Source: Evansella clarkii | GTDB lineage: Bacteria; Bacillota; Bacilli; Bacillales; Salisediminibacteriaceae | NCBI RefSeq assembly: GCF_002019695.1 | Contig: NZ_KV917376.1 | Coordinates: 854,369 to 918,368, forward strand | DNA length: 64,000 bases | Reading direction: 5' to 3' | In this document: positions 8,493-17,606 of the stretch, one piece after another | How positions within the stretch are numbered: position 1 is the first letter of the stretch | Layout of the letters: each line of letters starts with the position of its first letter | Notes under the pieces: model-generated | What the model saw: the letters and a program-made list of their open reading frames with translations, nothing else | The model's database searches: none | Told to the model about the DNA's origin: nothing | Position numbers and translations under genes: made by a program

Positions 8493-9203
8493 ATGAAAAA
8501 GTTCATCATGAGTATAGCATTGGCAGGAGCATTTTTCGCGGTACCGGCAATTTCAGAAGCATCAATGAATATCGGTGACAGAGGAGATGACGTTAGACAG
8601 CTTCAGTCGGAATTAAACAGCAACGGTAAGAGCATCGCAGTAGACGGAATTTTTGGGCCGGAAACGCTTGGAGCAGTAAAAGCATATCAGCTGAGAAACG
8701 GCATCTCCAGCCCGGCAGGCAACTTCTATGGAACAGCTGGCCCGGCAACAACTAGTTCACTGGGATTGTCAGGATCTAACAGCGGAACTCAGACAGCAAC
8801 AAGAACTACAAGCACAGCAAGCAGCACTGCTTCTTCATCTGCAACAAGCAGCAGCGCAAGCGGAGTTATTTCCACAGCAAGAAGCTTAATCGGAAGCTCC
8901 TATGTATGGGGAGGAACTACGCCACGAGGATTTGACTGCAGCGGATTCATTCAGTATTCATTCGCTCAGAACGGTAAGAGCCTTCCGCGTACTGTAGCGC
9001 AAATGTGGAGCGCAGGTACTTCTGTATCTAACCCACAGGCTGGAGACCTTGTATTCTTTGAAACTCGCACAGGTCCTTCACACGCTGGTATCTACCTTGG
9101 AAACAACCAGTTCATCCACGCTGGATCTTCAACTGGCGTAACAATCTCAGACATGAACTCTTCCTACTGGGGACCACGTTACCTTGGTGCGAAAAGGTTC
9201 TAA
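8493..9203 (+). CDS. Secreted NlpC/P60 peptidoglycan hydrolase
   Basis: A 236-residue exported cell-wall hydrolase. Signal peptide 1-24 (MKKFIMSIALAGAFFAVPAI, cleavage after SEA). Peptidoglycan-binding domain at about 27-75 (GDRGDDVRQLQSELN, IFGPETLGAVKAYQ), a Ser/Thr-rich linker at about 95-125, then NlpC/P60 at about 127-236. The catalytic Cys is in FDCSGFIQYSF, the His in GPSHAGIYLG, and the polar third residue in QFIHAGSS. The family cleaves gamma-D-Glu to diamino-acid peptide bonds. GGGAGAGG lies 8 nt before the ATG. It has a close paralogue at 55364-56068 and shares a conserved upstream block with it. Confidence 0.93.
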   Translation: MKKFIMSIALAGAFFAVPAISEASMNIGDRGDDVRQLQSELNSNGKSIAVDGIFGPETLGAVKAYQLRNGISSPAGNFYGTAGPATTSSLGLSGSNSGTQTATRTTSTASSTASSSATSSSASGVISTARSLIGSSYVWGGTTPRGFDCSGFIQYSFAQNGKSLPRTVAQMWSAGTSVSNPQAGDLVFFETRTGPSHAGIYLGNNQFIHAGSSTGVTISDMNSSYWGPRYLGAKRF

Positions 9204-9224
9204 TAAATTTTAATATACAGCTGC

Positions 9225-9268
9225 AGAGGGTGTCCCAAAAGCAACTAGCTTTTGGTGACACCCTCTTA
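9225..9268 (+). terminator. Strong terminator after the NlpC/P60 gene
   Basis: Long stem AGAGGGTGTC-CCAAAAGC / GCTTTTGG-GACACCCTCT, 22 nt after the stop codon. The U-tract is weak (CTTACTTTAT). Confidence 0.7.
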
Positions 9269-9320
9269 CTTTATAGCGAATTAATTGAAGTAAATATAAT
9301 AAGTTCGCTCGAATCGCTCT

Positions 9321-9354
9321 CGGCTGAAGCGTTCCCCGGGCAACGCTTCAGCCG
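9321..9354. repeat. Palindromic extragenic element
   Basis: Perfect 13-bp stem CGGCTGAAGCGTT/AACGCTTCAGCCG around loop CCCCGGGC, within a GC-rich stretch (about 9305-9400) unlike its flanks. It looks like a relic of a dispersed Bacillus repeat. No coding function seen. Confidence 0.5.
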
Positions 9355-9499
9355 TTGCTTTTCCCGCGGGAGTCGCCGCCTGCCACTCTTTCGAGCTATT
9401 TTAATAAAATTGAACCAGAAACCAGCCTTGACTTGATCTAATGGAAAGAGCGCCCAAAAAGGCGCCCTTCAGATCAAACTTCATCTCGAAAACAGGAAA

Positions 9500-9628
9500 T
9501 TAATATCCGTAACCGCTCCAGGCAACAGCTCCAATAATAACGAGCAGGATAAACACTACTAAAATAAACGCGAAGCCCGCGCCTGCACGAGGTGCTGCCC
9601 CTGTATCTTTGCATACATCGTGACTCAT
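9500..9628 (-). CDS. YjcZ-family small membrane sporulation protein
   Basis: A 42-residue protein: short polar N-terminus (MSHDVCKDTGAAPRAG) followed by the family segment GFAFILVVFILLVIIGA and a Gly/Tyr end (SGYGY). YjcZ-type peptides are small spore-associated membrane proteins in Bacillus. The start at 9628 is chosen because GGGAGGAGG lies about 8 nt upstream; a longer reading from 9685 has no ribosome site. Confidence 0.78.
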   Translation of the reverse strand: MSHDVCKDTGAAPRAGAGFAFILVVFILLVIIGAVAWSGYGY

Positions 9629-9894
9629 AAACACACCCTCCTCCCTGTAACAGGTCATTTTCATGTTATGCGGCAAGGTTTTCAAATGACTGGTTAATTA
9701 GCCTGTATGTGTTAAATTAATTGCCCCCGCTTTTTTATCTGAGTCAGAAGGGAGAGCATTCTGCTTCAGCACCTGAAACCTTTCTGATTTATAGAGAAGT
9801 TATGGAATGGTACAATATGCTACAGAACAAAAACTTCTGTCCCGCTATAATCAGAAACAGAAGCTGAAATTGTAATGATTAAGCTGGTGCTAAT

Positions 9895-10845
9895 ATGAAA
9901 ATGATTGAAAAACTTTATACCTTCCTGATCATTCTGTCGGCGCTTCTGGGGATCTTTATAGGTCAGACAGAGACAAATCTTCAGTGGGACTACTATATAA
10001 CCCCGCTGCTAGTAGTTATGCTTTATATTGCCTTTTTGCAAATCCCCTTTAAACAATTCACAGCATCCTTTAAAAACATCCGCTTTACTACGACTGCTAT
10101 ACTGATGAACTTTATTTGGACCCCTGTCCTGGCCTGGAGTTTAGCATACTTATTTTTATTAGACCATCCGATGTTATGGATTGGATTTATTATGCTGATG
10201 GTGACTCCCTGCACAGACTGGTACATCATTTTTACCAGAACTGCCAGAGGAAACATTCCTTTGTCAGCTTCCATTTTACCGGTAAATCTTATATTACAGG
10301 TTACTCTGCTGCCTGTTTATTTACTTATGTTTACTGACACTACAGGGATATTGCCTGTACAGCAGCTTATTGAAAGCATTATTTATGTACTGGTTATTCC
10401 TCTGTCCCTTGCCTGGGTTACGAACCTGCTGCTGAATAAACAGGTAAAGTTAAAAAGACAGTTACAGGAACGAACAGAATCACTTCCGATCGTTTTATTG
10501 TGTCTCGCTGTAATCGCTATGTTTGCTTCTCAGGGCCGGCTGCTTACGGAGAACCTTGGGCTCCTTTGGCTGATCACTTTGCCGATACTTTTCTTTTTCA
10601 GTATTAATTTCATTGCCGGACTGGCTGCAGGAAGGTTTCTCCGTTTTTCATACAGGGATCAGGCCAGCTTTTCCTTAACAACACTGGCGAGAAATTCACC
10701 CATTGCTCTTGCTATCGCACTGACGACTTTCCCTGAGGAACCATTAATAGCTTTAACTTTAATTATCGGTCCTTTGCTTGAACTCCCATTACTGGCCTTT
10801 TTCACCCAGCTGCTGCTTTGGCTGAATGTTAAGTGGGATAATTAA
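9895..10845 (+). CDS. ACR3/bile-acid-symporter-like membrane transporter
   Basis: A 316-residue protein with about ten predicted transmembrane helices and the BASS-superfamily segment MVTPCTDWYIIFT in helix 4. This Cys region is characteristic of ACR3-type arsenite exporters. Bacillus homologues are commonly labelled arsenic resistance protein. No arsR or arsC is adjacent and no inverted operator is visible, so arsenite as the substrate is an inference from family only. Confidence 0.75.
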   Translation: MKMIEKLYTFLIILSALLGIFIGQTETNLQWDYYITPLLVVMLYIAFLQIPFKQFTASFKNIRFTTTAILMNFIWTPVLAWSLAYLFLLDHPMLWIGFIMLMVTPCTDWYIIFTRTARGNIPLSASILPVNLILQVTLLPVYLLMFTDTTGILPVQQLIESIIYVLVIPLSLAWVTNLLLNKQVKLKRQLQERTESLPIVLLCLAVIAMFASQGRLLTENLGLLWLITLPILFFFSINFIAGLAAGRFLRFSYRDQASFSLTTLARNSPIALAIALTTFPEEPLIALTLIIGPLLELPLLAFFTQLLLWLNVKWDN

Positions 10846-11045
10846 AGCATTCTCCGGCCGGTTTCAGTTTTATTTTTTCAGGACTAATCTTTTTACACAT
10901 TACATAATATTATAGTAAAATGGTATTATGACACATTTGAGATGTAAGTTTTCACTCATTCTCTGATAACACTGCAAAAACCAGCTTAGCCGAAATATAA
11001 AATGGCTATAAAATAAATAATAAATTTCAGGAAAGGGGGCCGTGT

Positions 11046-12533
11046 ATGTTTCTTGAATCTTTCGGAACAGATGCTTTAGTTTTACTTGGTGCATTGCTGC
11101 TCATAAGCGGTGTATTAGTCGCGAAATTCTCCAACAGGCTGGGGCTCCCTTCCCTTGTTCTCTTCATACTTGTAGGGATGCTCCTTGGAAGTGACGGCCT
11201 CGGGTTTGTTTACTTCGACAATGCCTATATTGCTCAGATAATAGGTATCTTTGCACTTGTCATTATTTTGTTTGAAGGTGGTCTCCAGACAAAATACTCT
11301 ACTGTAAAGTCGGTAATTGTTCCGTCGGTGTCACTGGCTACCCTTGGTGTTCTTCTTACATCGGCGATTGTAGGCTGGTGCGCGTATTTAATTTTTGATG
11401 TAACCCTTCTGGAAGGTATGTTATTCGGAGCGATTGTAGGCTCAACAGACGCGGCTGCCGTTTTTGCTACATTGAAAGAAAGAAATATTAAAGCAAAAAT
11501 GGGCGCTACTCTGGAGGCCGAATCAGGAACCAACGACCCAATGGCTGTGTTTCTTACTATTTCTTTTATAGAACTCATAAGTATCCCTGAAACAAGCATT
11601 TGGTTATTGGTTCCGTCCTTCTTCTGGCAAATGGGGATTGGCCTTGCTGTCGGACTAGCTGTCGGTAAACTCGCTTCCGTCTCCATTAACAGAATCAATC
11701 TGGATTCAAGTGGTCTTTATCCAATTTTTTCAGTAGCCTTTGCATTATTAACTTTTGGTATGGCTTCTATCATAGGAGCCAGCGGGTTCCTTGCAGTTTA
11801 TATCGCTGCTCTTGTCATTGGAAATTCAGAATTAACCTACCGATACTCTATTTTTCAGTTTAACGAGGGTTTTGCGTGGATGGCACAAATATTGATGTTT
11901 ATCCTCCTGGGACTACTCGTATTTCCTGGACAGCTGTTTACTCTTGGAATCATCCTTGAAGGCTTGCTGTTGTCTTTTATTTTAATGTTTATCGCCCGTC
12001 CTGTAGCTGTTTTCCTTTCCACAATAGGGATGAAATACACACTAAAAGAAAAAACGTTTCTTTCGTGGGCTGGTTTAAGAGGAGCAGTACCTATCGTACT
12101 TGCAACTTTTCCAATTGTTGCTGGTCTTGATAACGCTCAGTTTTTCTTCAATGTCGTCTTTTTCGTTGTCCTTTCCTCTGCGCTCGTTCAAGGGTCTACA
12201 ATATCCTGGCTTGCGAAGAAGTTACATTTAACAGGACCGAAAAAAGATAACCCTCACCACTCCCTGGAATTGATCTCCATGGGTAAGGCGAACGCTGAAA
12301 TGGTACAGTATAAAACTAATGCCGACTCAGCCATAGTAGGGAAAAAACTCCATGAAATTGCTTTCCCGAATAAGGCAAATATCAGCGCGATTGTCAGAGA
12401 CGAAAAATTAATCACTCCTTATGGGGAGACAGAAATTCAAGAAGGAGACTTCCTCTATATCCTCGTTTCTACTAAATATAAGGAAGACTTGAAAAAGGTG
12501 CTTGAAGCAAAAAAAGATGCTTCCTATTCTTAA
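11046..12533 (+). CDS. CPA1 potassium/proton antiporter with RCK_C domain
   Basis: A 495-residue protein: about 12 helices of the Na+/H+ exchanger fold (1-385), with the ion-binding motif in AESGTNDPMAVFL and GLRGAVPIVLA. A cytosolic TrkA-C/RCK_C domain follows at about 405-485. This architecture matches NhaP2/CvrA-type K+/H+ antiporters. In Firmicutes, RCK_C domains of K+ exporters often bind c-di-AMP; the cyclase CdaA is encoded at 22911, so a link is plausible but not shown. GAAAGGGGGC precedes the ATG. Confidence 0.88.
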   Translation: MFLESFGTDALVLLGALLLISGVLVAKFSNRLGLPSLVLFILVGMLLGSDGLGFVYFDNAYIAQIIGIFALVIILFEGGLQTKYSTVKSVIVPSVSLATLGVLLTSAIVGWCAYLIFDVTLLEGMLFGAIVGSTDAAAVFATLKERNIKAKMGATLEAESGTNDPMAVFLTISFIELISIPETSIWLLVPSFFWQMGIGLAVGLAVGKLASVSINRINLDSSGLYPIFSVAFALLTFGMASIIGASGFLAVYIAALVIGNSELTYRYSIFQFNEGFAWMAQILMFILLGLLVFPGQLFTLGIILEGLLLSFILMFIARPVAVFLSTIGMKYTLKEKTFLSWAGLRGAVPIVLATFPIVAGLDNAQFFFNVVFFVVLSSALVQGSTISWLAKKLHLTGPKKDNPHHSLELISMGKANAEMVQYKTNADSAIVGKKLHEIAFPNKANISAIVRDEKLITPYGETEIQEGDFLYILVSTKYKEDLKKVLEAKKDASYS

Positions 12534-12534
12534 C

Positions 12535-12588
12535 AAAAAAAACCTTGAATCCCCGGCTTTATTCTGCCGGATGATTCAGGTTTTTTTA
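12535..12588. terminator. Bidirectional terminator between antiporter and hemAT
   Basis: Stem AACCTTGAATC-CCGGC / GCCGG-GATTCAGGTT with AAAAAAAA on the left and TTTTTTT on the right. It serves both converging genes and touches the hemAT stop codon. Confidence 0.88.
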
Positions 12589-13875
12589 ATTTGTCAGCTC
12601 CTGAGAAACGACCGTTAAATTATCCGCAGCACTTGCTACTTCTTCAAAGGCTGCTCCCAGCTCGTTCATCACATTTACAAAAGCTGTTATTTCCTGTTCT
12701 ATTTTCTTATTTTGATCCTTGGTTTCTGTCATCGTCTGATGGATCTGTAAGAAATGGTCCTTTGTCTTTTGCATATTTCTTGTACCTTTGCCCATTTCTG
12801 CTTTAATAATTTCCATTGCACCTGTAAGCTTTTCTACCTGAGCTGTGGAATTTGAGATAAGCTGCCTTACCTTGGAAACAGACTCCTTCGTTTCGTCGGA
12901 AAGCTTTCTCACCTCACCAGCTACTACACTGAATCCCTTTCCATGCTCTCCGGCCCTTGCTGCCTCAATGGCTGCATTTAATGAAAGAAGATTAGTCTGG
13001 TCAGCTATATTTGTAACAAGGCTGATTATATCCTGCATTTGTTTCATAATTCCAAGCAGCAGTTCCATGTCTGTATTAATCTCATCCAATGAGCCGTCAA
13101 TACTTGCAATCCCCTGAGTCTGGAAGTTCATCAGCTGCATTCCTTTATCTGCCCGCTCTTCCGCCACTGCCGCAAGCTCTGTGCCGCTGTTAGCAATAGA
13201 TACAATCTCCCCGGACTGGGCAGTAAGCTCCTGAAAGGAAGCATTTGTCTGCTCAGATACAGCTGCGAGGTTCTGTGATTCCTTAAAAACCTTTTCCTGT
13301 ATTTGTCCCTTTTGTGCTTCCGCTGCCTGTTTAATTCTTGCTGTCTCCAGATCGTATGCCTCCAGAACCAGCTGCTGTTCCAGATTTAGCAGTTTTGTAA
13401 CGGCTTTTACAGCAGGAAAATACTGCTCCCTGTCCTCAATCTTTTCTTCAATTATTTCGATTATCGAAAGCAGCAGTTCCTGAAAAGAACATACATACCA
13501 TTTAGTCGGAAGCCCGATTCTCACATGCATATTTGCAATCATTATCCGTTTATCCAGGTACTCTTCATCCACTGTACCTTGAAACAACTCTGTGATATGC
13601 TGCCTTAGCGTCCCTTTTAAGGCTTCCACTGAACTATGATTGTTTATAATCTGTAAAAGCGATGGTTCCGTTTCAAGATTATCGTAAAACCTGTTAACAA
13701 TTTCGTGTATTTTTTCCGCTACAAACGGTTTAAGAAACTTAATAACCCCCAGGTCCTCCGGCGTTAAACCAGTCATAGCAAGCTGCTTTTCCACATCGCT
13801 TCCTCTTCTGACCTGAATGTCTCCCCTTAAGCCCTCATAAATATCCGGCTTCTGTCTTACTTTTTTCAAAAACAT
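12586..13875 (-). CDS. hemAT: Haem-based aerotaxis transducer
   Basis: A 429-residue soluble globin-coupled chemoreceptor, close to the 432 residues of B. subtilis HemAT. The protoglobin domain (about 20-180) has the proximal-His segment [13 protein letters not shown]. The methyl-accepting signalling domain (about 190-429) has the conserved hairpin tip [20 protein letters not shown]. There are no membrane helices, as expected. It binds O2 and signals to CheA. It stands alone, convergent with the antiporter gene. Confidence 0.94.
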   Translation of the reverse strand: MFLKKVRQKPDIYEGLRGDIQVRRGSDVEKQLAMTGLTPEDLGVIKFLKPFVAEKIHEIVNRFYDNLETEPSLLQIINNHSSVEALKGTLRQHITELFQGTVDEEYLDKRIMIANMHVRIGLPTKWYVCSFQELLLSIIEIIEEKIEDREQYFPAVKAVTKLLNLEQQLVLEAYDLETARIKQAAEAQKGQIQEKVFKESQNLAAVSEQTNASFQELTAQSGEIVSIANSGTELAAVAEERADKGMQLMNFQTQGIASIDGSLDEINTDMELLLGIMKQMQDIISLVTNIADQTNLLSLNAAIEAARAGEHGKGFSVVAGEVRKLSDETKESVSKVRQLISNSTAQVEKLTGAMEIIKAEMGKGTRNMQKTKDHFLQIHQTMTETKDQNKKIEQEITAFVNVMNELGAAFEEVASAADNLTVVSQELTN

Positions 13876-14023
13876 AACATCCCCCCCTTTTCAATGTTAA
13901 AGTAGCTTCTTATTATATCGGCTATATTAGCGGAAAATTTTAGGATTTAAGCCAGGAGATTTCCATAAAGCTCATTTAATATTTCGCTTCTATGGAACTT
14001 TCCTTTGCTGAAAACTTTTATTA

Positions 14024-14060
14024 TAAAAAGCCAGCGCAAATTTAATTGCACTGGCCATTT
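14024..14060 (-). terminator. Terminator of the methyltransferase gene
   Basis: Minus-strand stem GCCAGTGCAATT/AATTTGCGCTGGC followed by TTTTTATAA. Confidence 0.85.
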
Positions 14061-14070
14061 GGAAAGTATA

Positions 14071-14697
14071 TTAAGCTTTTACAGCAACGGCAATCCCGAT
14101 TGGATAATCTCCTTCAGGGCGTTTATATTTCTCAATGGCTACCCCCTGCTGATAGTAAAAGTCTGTTGCTTTAAACTTCAGTTCACTGCTGAAAAGGGCA
14201 ATAAATTCCCTTTCAGACAGCTGATGATAATGGAACGGGGAACCGCATGGTTTTCCTCTTCCTTCTCCAAATGGAGTTGATAAAACTAGAGTGCCCCCTG
14301 GCTTCAGCATGCTGTATAGATTAGCTAAAAATACCCTGTCATCAGGAACATGTTCTATTGTTTCAAACGACAAAATCGTATCGAACGTACCTGCCCTTTC
14401 TTTAAGTGCAGGGTCCAGAGCATCGCCGGTAAAGAATTTTAATAAAGGGTGGAAATGATTATGCCGCCCATATTCCACGGCATCTTCATTAATGTCCACA
14501 CCGATAACTTCTGTCACGGTTTTTCTCCTCAGCTTGGCCATCATTTTTGCCCCGTAACCTGTGCCACAGGCAATATCGAGTACACGGCCGCGTCCGTACG
14601 GAAGGGCAAAGTAATACCGTGCAAGGTGCTCAAGAAGCAGACCGTTCGCAGGCTTCATTACTTCAGGAATAACTCTTTCCCCTGTATCTTTCAACAC
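14071..14697 (-). CDS. Class I SAM-dependent methyltransferase
   Basis: A 208-residue cytosolic enzyme with the Rossmann motifs of the family: VLDIACGTGYGAKMM (motif I, about 38-52), GVDINEDAVEY (motif II), TILSFETIEHVPD (motif IV) and LKPGGTLVLSTP (motif VI). The substrate is not deducible. The start appears to be GTG at 14697, with GGTGAT upstream. It lies 5' to its own terminator and 73 bp downstream of the small coiled-coil gene. Confidence 0.86.
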   Translation of the reverse strand: MLKDTGERVIPEVMKPANGLLLEHLARYYFALPYGRGRVLDIACGTGYGAKMMAKLRRKTVTEVIGVDINEDAVEYGRHNHFHPLLKFFTGDALDPALKERAGTFDTILSFETIEHVPDDRVFLANLYSMLKPGGTLVLSTPFGEGRGKPCGSPFHYHQLSEREFIALFSSELKFKATDFYYQQGVAIEKYKRPEGDYPIGIAVAVKA

Positions 14698-14770
14698 AAG
14701 AAATCACCGCTGTCTTTTATATTTTTTAGTAGCTAAAGCGCAGTCAGGTCTAAAAGAGCGTAAAGAAGTT

Positions 14771-14959
14771 TTAATCCTCTTTGTTATCACGCAGCTTTTC
14801 ATTTAAAGAATGCAGTTCTGCCTCAATTTCAGTGAGCCGCTTTTCCAGTGGGGAAAGGTTGCCTTTTACAGACTCCAGTTTTTCCAGGTTGTGCTGAAGC
14901 TGCAAATATTCATCCTTTAACTCTGCGATTTCATACTTAATTTCTGTTTTATTCATCAT
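14771..14959 (-). CDS. Small coiled-coil protein, SE1832-like
   Basis: About 62 residues, almost wholly a predicted coiled coil: EIKYEIAELKDEYLQLQHNL, a break at GNLSPL, then KRLTEIEAELHSLNEKL. It resembles the uncharacterised SE1832 family of Bacillales. The start ATGATG at 14959/14956 follows GAGGGAG. It lies 30 bp downstream of rnjA in the same orientation and may be cotranscribed. Function unknown. Confidence 0.68.
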   Translation of the reverse strand: MMNKTEIKYEIAELKDEYLQLQHNLEKLESVKGNLSPLEKRLTEIEAELHSLNEKLRDNKED

Positions 14960-15004
14960 ATTCCACTCCCTCATTCACTGTTGTTCCGGCAACGACTCGG
15001 TTAG

Positions 15005-16669
15005 TCAGACCTCCATAATAATAGGGAGAATCATTGGTTTTCGTTTTGTTTTTTCATATAAGAACGGTCCGAGGAGATCTGTAATTTCGTTTTTAATCTC
15101 CGACCATTTCGTCGTTTTGCTGTCCATTAATCCGTCAAGATGGCCCGAAAGCTTTCTTTCAGCTTCTTTTATTAAATCTCCTGATTCACGCATGTAGACA
15201 AAGCCTCGTGAGATAATATCAGGTCCGGCTGACACTTTAAATTCCTTCATGTTCAATGTGACAACTACTACAACAAGCCCTTCCTCTGAAAGGATTCTTC
15301 TGTCTCTTAAAACGATATTTCCTATATCTCCGATGCCTTTCCCATCCACATAAACAGTGCCGGACGGAATTTTTCCTGAAATCGCCGCTTCTTTTTCTTC
15401 CAGCGCCAGTACATCCCCGTTATCCATAATAAAGCAGTTCTCCTCAGGGATACCGCAGTCATTAGCCAGCTTTACATGCTGTTTCAGCATCCGGAACTCT
15501 CCGTGAATAGGCAGGAAGTATTTAGGTTTCATTAAACGAAGCATTAACTTTTGTTCTTCCTGTCCTCCATGGCCTGAAGTATGGATATCGTTTAAAGGTC
15601 CATGGATAACCTCTGCTCCCACCCGGTATAACTGATCAATCGTTTTGCTTACACTTAAAGCGTTCCCTGGAATAGGTGAAGAAGAAAGAACAACTGTATC
15701 CCCAGGATGAATTTGAATCTGCCGGTGGGTGCCATGGGCTATACGGGACAGAGCCGCCATCGGTTCCCCCTGGCTTCCGGTACAAAGGACTGTTACCTGA
15801 TCACCAGGAAGCTTATTTAATTGAGAGCGATCGATGAACGTCTCTTTAGGGACATTTATATATCCCAGTTCGAGAGCCAGGTCTATCGCTTTTTCCATGC
15901 TGCGCCCAAACACCGCTACTTTCCGGCCATATTTAACAGCTGCTTCCACGGCTTGCTGAAGGCGGTATATGTTAGACGCAAAAGTTGCAAAAATAATTCT
16001 TCCTTCTACAGACTGGAATATCTGGTCAATACTTTGTCCTACTTTCCTTTCAGACATCGTGAACCCAGGCAGTTCACTGTTAGTACTGTCAGACAGAAGA
16101 CAGAGAACACCTCCTTCTCCGATTCTCGCCATCTTTGAAAGGTTTGCCGGTTCTCCTACCGGAGTGAAATCAAACTTAAAATCTCCTGTGTGGACGATAT
16201 TACCAGGTGGCGTTTTTACTGTTACTCCGTACGAATCAGGAATACTGTGTGTTGTCCTGAAGAAAGAAACGGAAGTTTTATTAAATTTAATTACTTCGTC
16301 TTCATGTATTTCCCTTAACTCAGCTTTTCGCAGCAATCCATGTTCCTCCAGCTGGTTACGAAGAAGACCAAGTGCCAGTTTCCCTCCAAAAATAGGCATA
16401 TTTACTTCACGGAGCAAATATGCAACACCGCCGATATGATCCAGATGCCCGTGAGTTATAAAAAGCCCTTTAATTTTATCTTCGTTATTCACTAAGTATG
16501 TATAGTCAGGAATGACATAATCGATTCCCAGTAATTCGTCTTCCGGAAACTTTATTCCTGCATCAATGATTATAATCTCATCCTGAAACTGCACTGCGTA
16601 CATGTTTTTGCCAATCTCGCCCATTCCTCCGAGGGCAAACACAGCAGTCTGGTGGTTTTTAACTTTCAT
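15005..16669 (-). CDS. rnjA: Ribonuclease J1
   Basis: A 554-residue metallo-beta-lactamase/beta-CASP ribonuclease with both 5' exonuclease and endonuclease activity in the family. Zn motifs: [18 protein letters not shown] and the late PIHGEF. The core HxHxDH is canonical. Beta-CASP landmarks include FGRSMEKA and the C-terminal [11 protein letters not shown]. Its C-terminus ([12 protein letters not shown]) is nearly that of B. subtilis RnjA. In B. subtilis rpoY precedes rnjA, but no rpoY is seen upstream here, so this may be a relocated or second J1-type gene. Confidence 0.95.
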   Translation of the reverse strand: MKVKNHQTAVFALGGMGEIGKNMYAVQFQDEIIIIDAGIKFPEDELLGIDYVIPDYTYLVNNEDKIKGLFITHGHLDHIGGVAYLLREVNMPIFGGKLALGLLRNQLEEHGLLRKAELREIHEDEVIKFNKTSVSFFRTTHSIPDSYGVTVKTPPGNIVHTGDFKFDFTPVGEPANLSKMARIGEGGVLCLLSDSTNSELPGFTMSERKVGQSIDQIFQSVEGRIIFATFASNIYRLQQAVEAAVKYGRKVAVFGRSMEKAIDLALELGYINVPKETFIDRSQLNKLPGDQVTVLCTGSQGEPMAALSRIAHGTHRQIQIHPGDTVVLSSSPIPGNALSVSKTIDQLYRVGAEVIHGPLNDIHTSGHGGQEEQKLMLRLMKPKYFLPIHGEFRMLKQHVKLANDCGIPEENCFIMDNGDVLALEEKEAAISGKIPSGTVYVDGKGIGDIGNIVLRDRRILSEEGLVVVVVTLNMKEFKVSAGPDIISRGFVYMRESGDLIKEAERKLSGHLDGLMDSKTTKWSEIKNEITDLLGPFLYEKTKRKPMILPIIMEV

Positions 16670-17074
16670 AAATTACTCTCCATTTTCTTAATTTTATTTG
16701 CTTAAAGAATTGATGCGGCTGCAATCCTCTCTTATGAGAAACGTTTGATAATTCCCCTTCTGCTTATTATCTCCTTAATGGCTGGGGGTTCAAACGCTTT
16801 CCCTCGCATCTTTTCTCCTTGCAGCAATCCAGCAAAAATTTTGCTCAAGCAGTAAACCGTAACTAATCATATAAATATTACTAGTAAACATTTTATCATA
16901 CAGGCTCTCATTATGTATTTTGCCAGGAATAAAAAAATTCCGCTGGCGCAAAGTTTATTAGGCATTAAAATAAATTTTGCTCAGAAGTTTTCCTAAATCC
17001 AGAACCCGCATTGAAACAGTTCTTTCAAAATGAATTCTTTCATTGTGAAGTATTCAATAAATTAATTAATAAGC
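16670..17074. other. Intergenic region upstream of rnjA
   Basis: A 405-bp AT-rich gap. It must hold the rnjA promoter, but no box stands out clearly enough to call. No open frame with a ribosome site was found. Confidence 0.3.
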
Positions 17075-17500
17075 CTATTTACTGGTTTCTCTTCGAATTA
17101 CTGGTGCAATCTCCGTTGCTAACAATTCAATACTTTCTGCTGCATGTTTAAATGGCTGGCCTCCAATATCCAACTGAGCTAAGAAACGCTGGTGTCCAAA
17201 GAGCTCATGCTGCTGGAGAGAATCTTCTCTACAATTTGCTCAGGACTACCCTCTGAGACTAAATCCAATGTAGCAGAGTCTTCAAACAGACGAACAGGAT
17301 CAAGGGTACTTAGAACACTTATGGCACTCGTTAATCTAATTTGCATCGTTACTTGTGCAATAGCAGCCAAAAGCACAGGAGGAGAAAAAGAAGCATAATC
17401 GAGACGATGATGCTCTCCTAACCCAAAAACGTCAAGTCCTGCTTCATCAGCCAGTTCTGCGGCCTGAATATTTCTTTTACTCTTTCATTAACTGTTTGCT
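17075..17500 (-). pseudogene. Remnant of an LLM-class flavin-dependent monooxygenase
   Basis: Pieces of a luciferase-like oxidoreductase occur in order but in shifting frames. The N-terminal part has AELADEAGLDVFGLGEHHR and IRLTSAISVLSTLDPVRLFE, ending at TLDLVSEG. It jumps directly to the family's C-terminal EQIVEKIL, HELFGHQRFLAQLDIGG and IELLATEIAPVIRR. About 200 central residues are missing. There is a frameshift near 17205 and another near 17480. Family members use FMNH2 and O2. The gene cannot be functional. Confidence 0.82.
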
Positions 17501-17531
17501 GCTATGGCCTTACTCAATTCTTCCTAAATTT

Positions 17532-17571
17532 AAAAAATCGAGACGCCATACGGACTGTATGGGTCTCGATT
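17532..17571 (-). terminator. Terminator of glmS
   Basis: Minus-strand stem AATCGAGACCCATACAG/CGTATGGCGTCTCGATT followed by TTTTTTAAA, 35 nt past the stop codon. Confidence 0.88.
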
Positions 17572-17606
17572 CCATGTATGTTAACTATTTTTTACAGGCA
17601 ATTATC

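Noticed and set aside
9321-9354. Transcription terminator after the NlpC/P60 gene
   Set aside because: The stem is strong but there is no T-run, a better terminator already ends at 9268, and the GC-rich context suggests a dispersed palindromic repeat.
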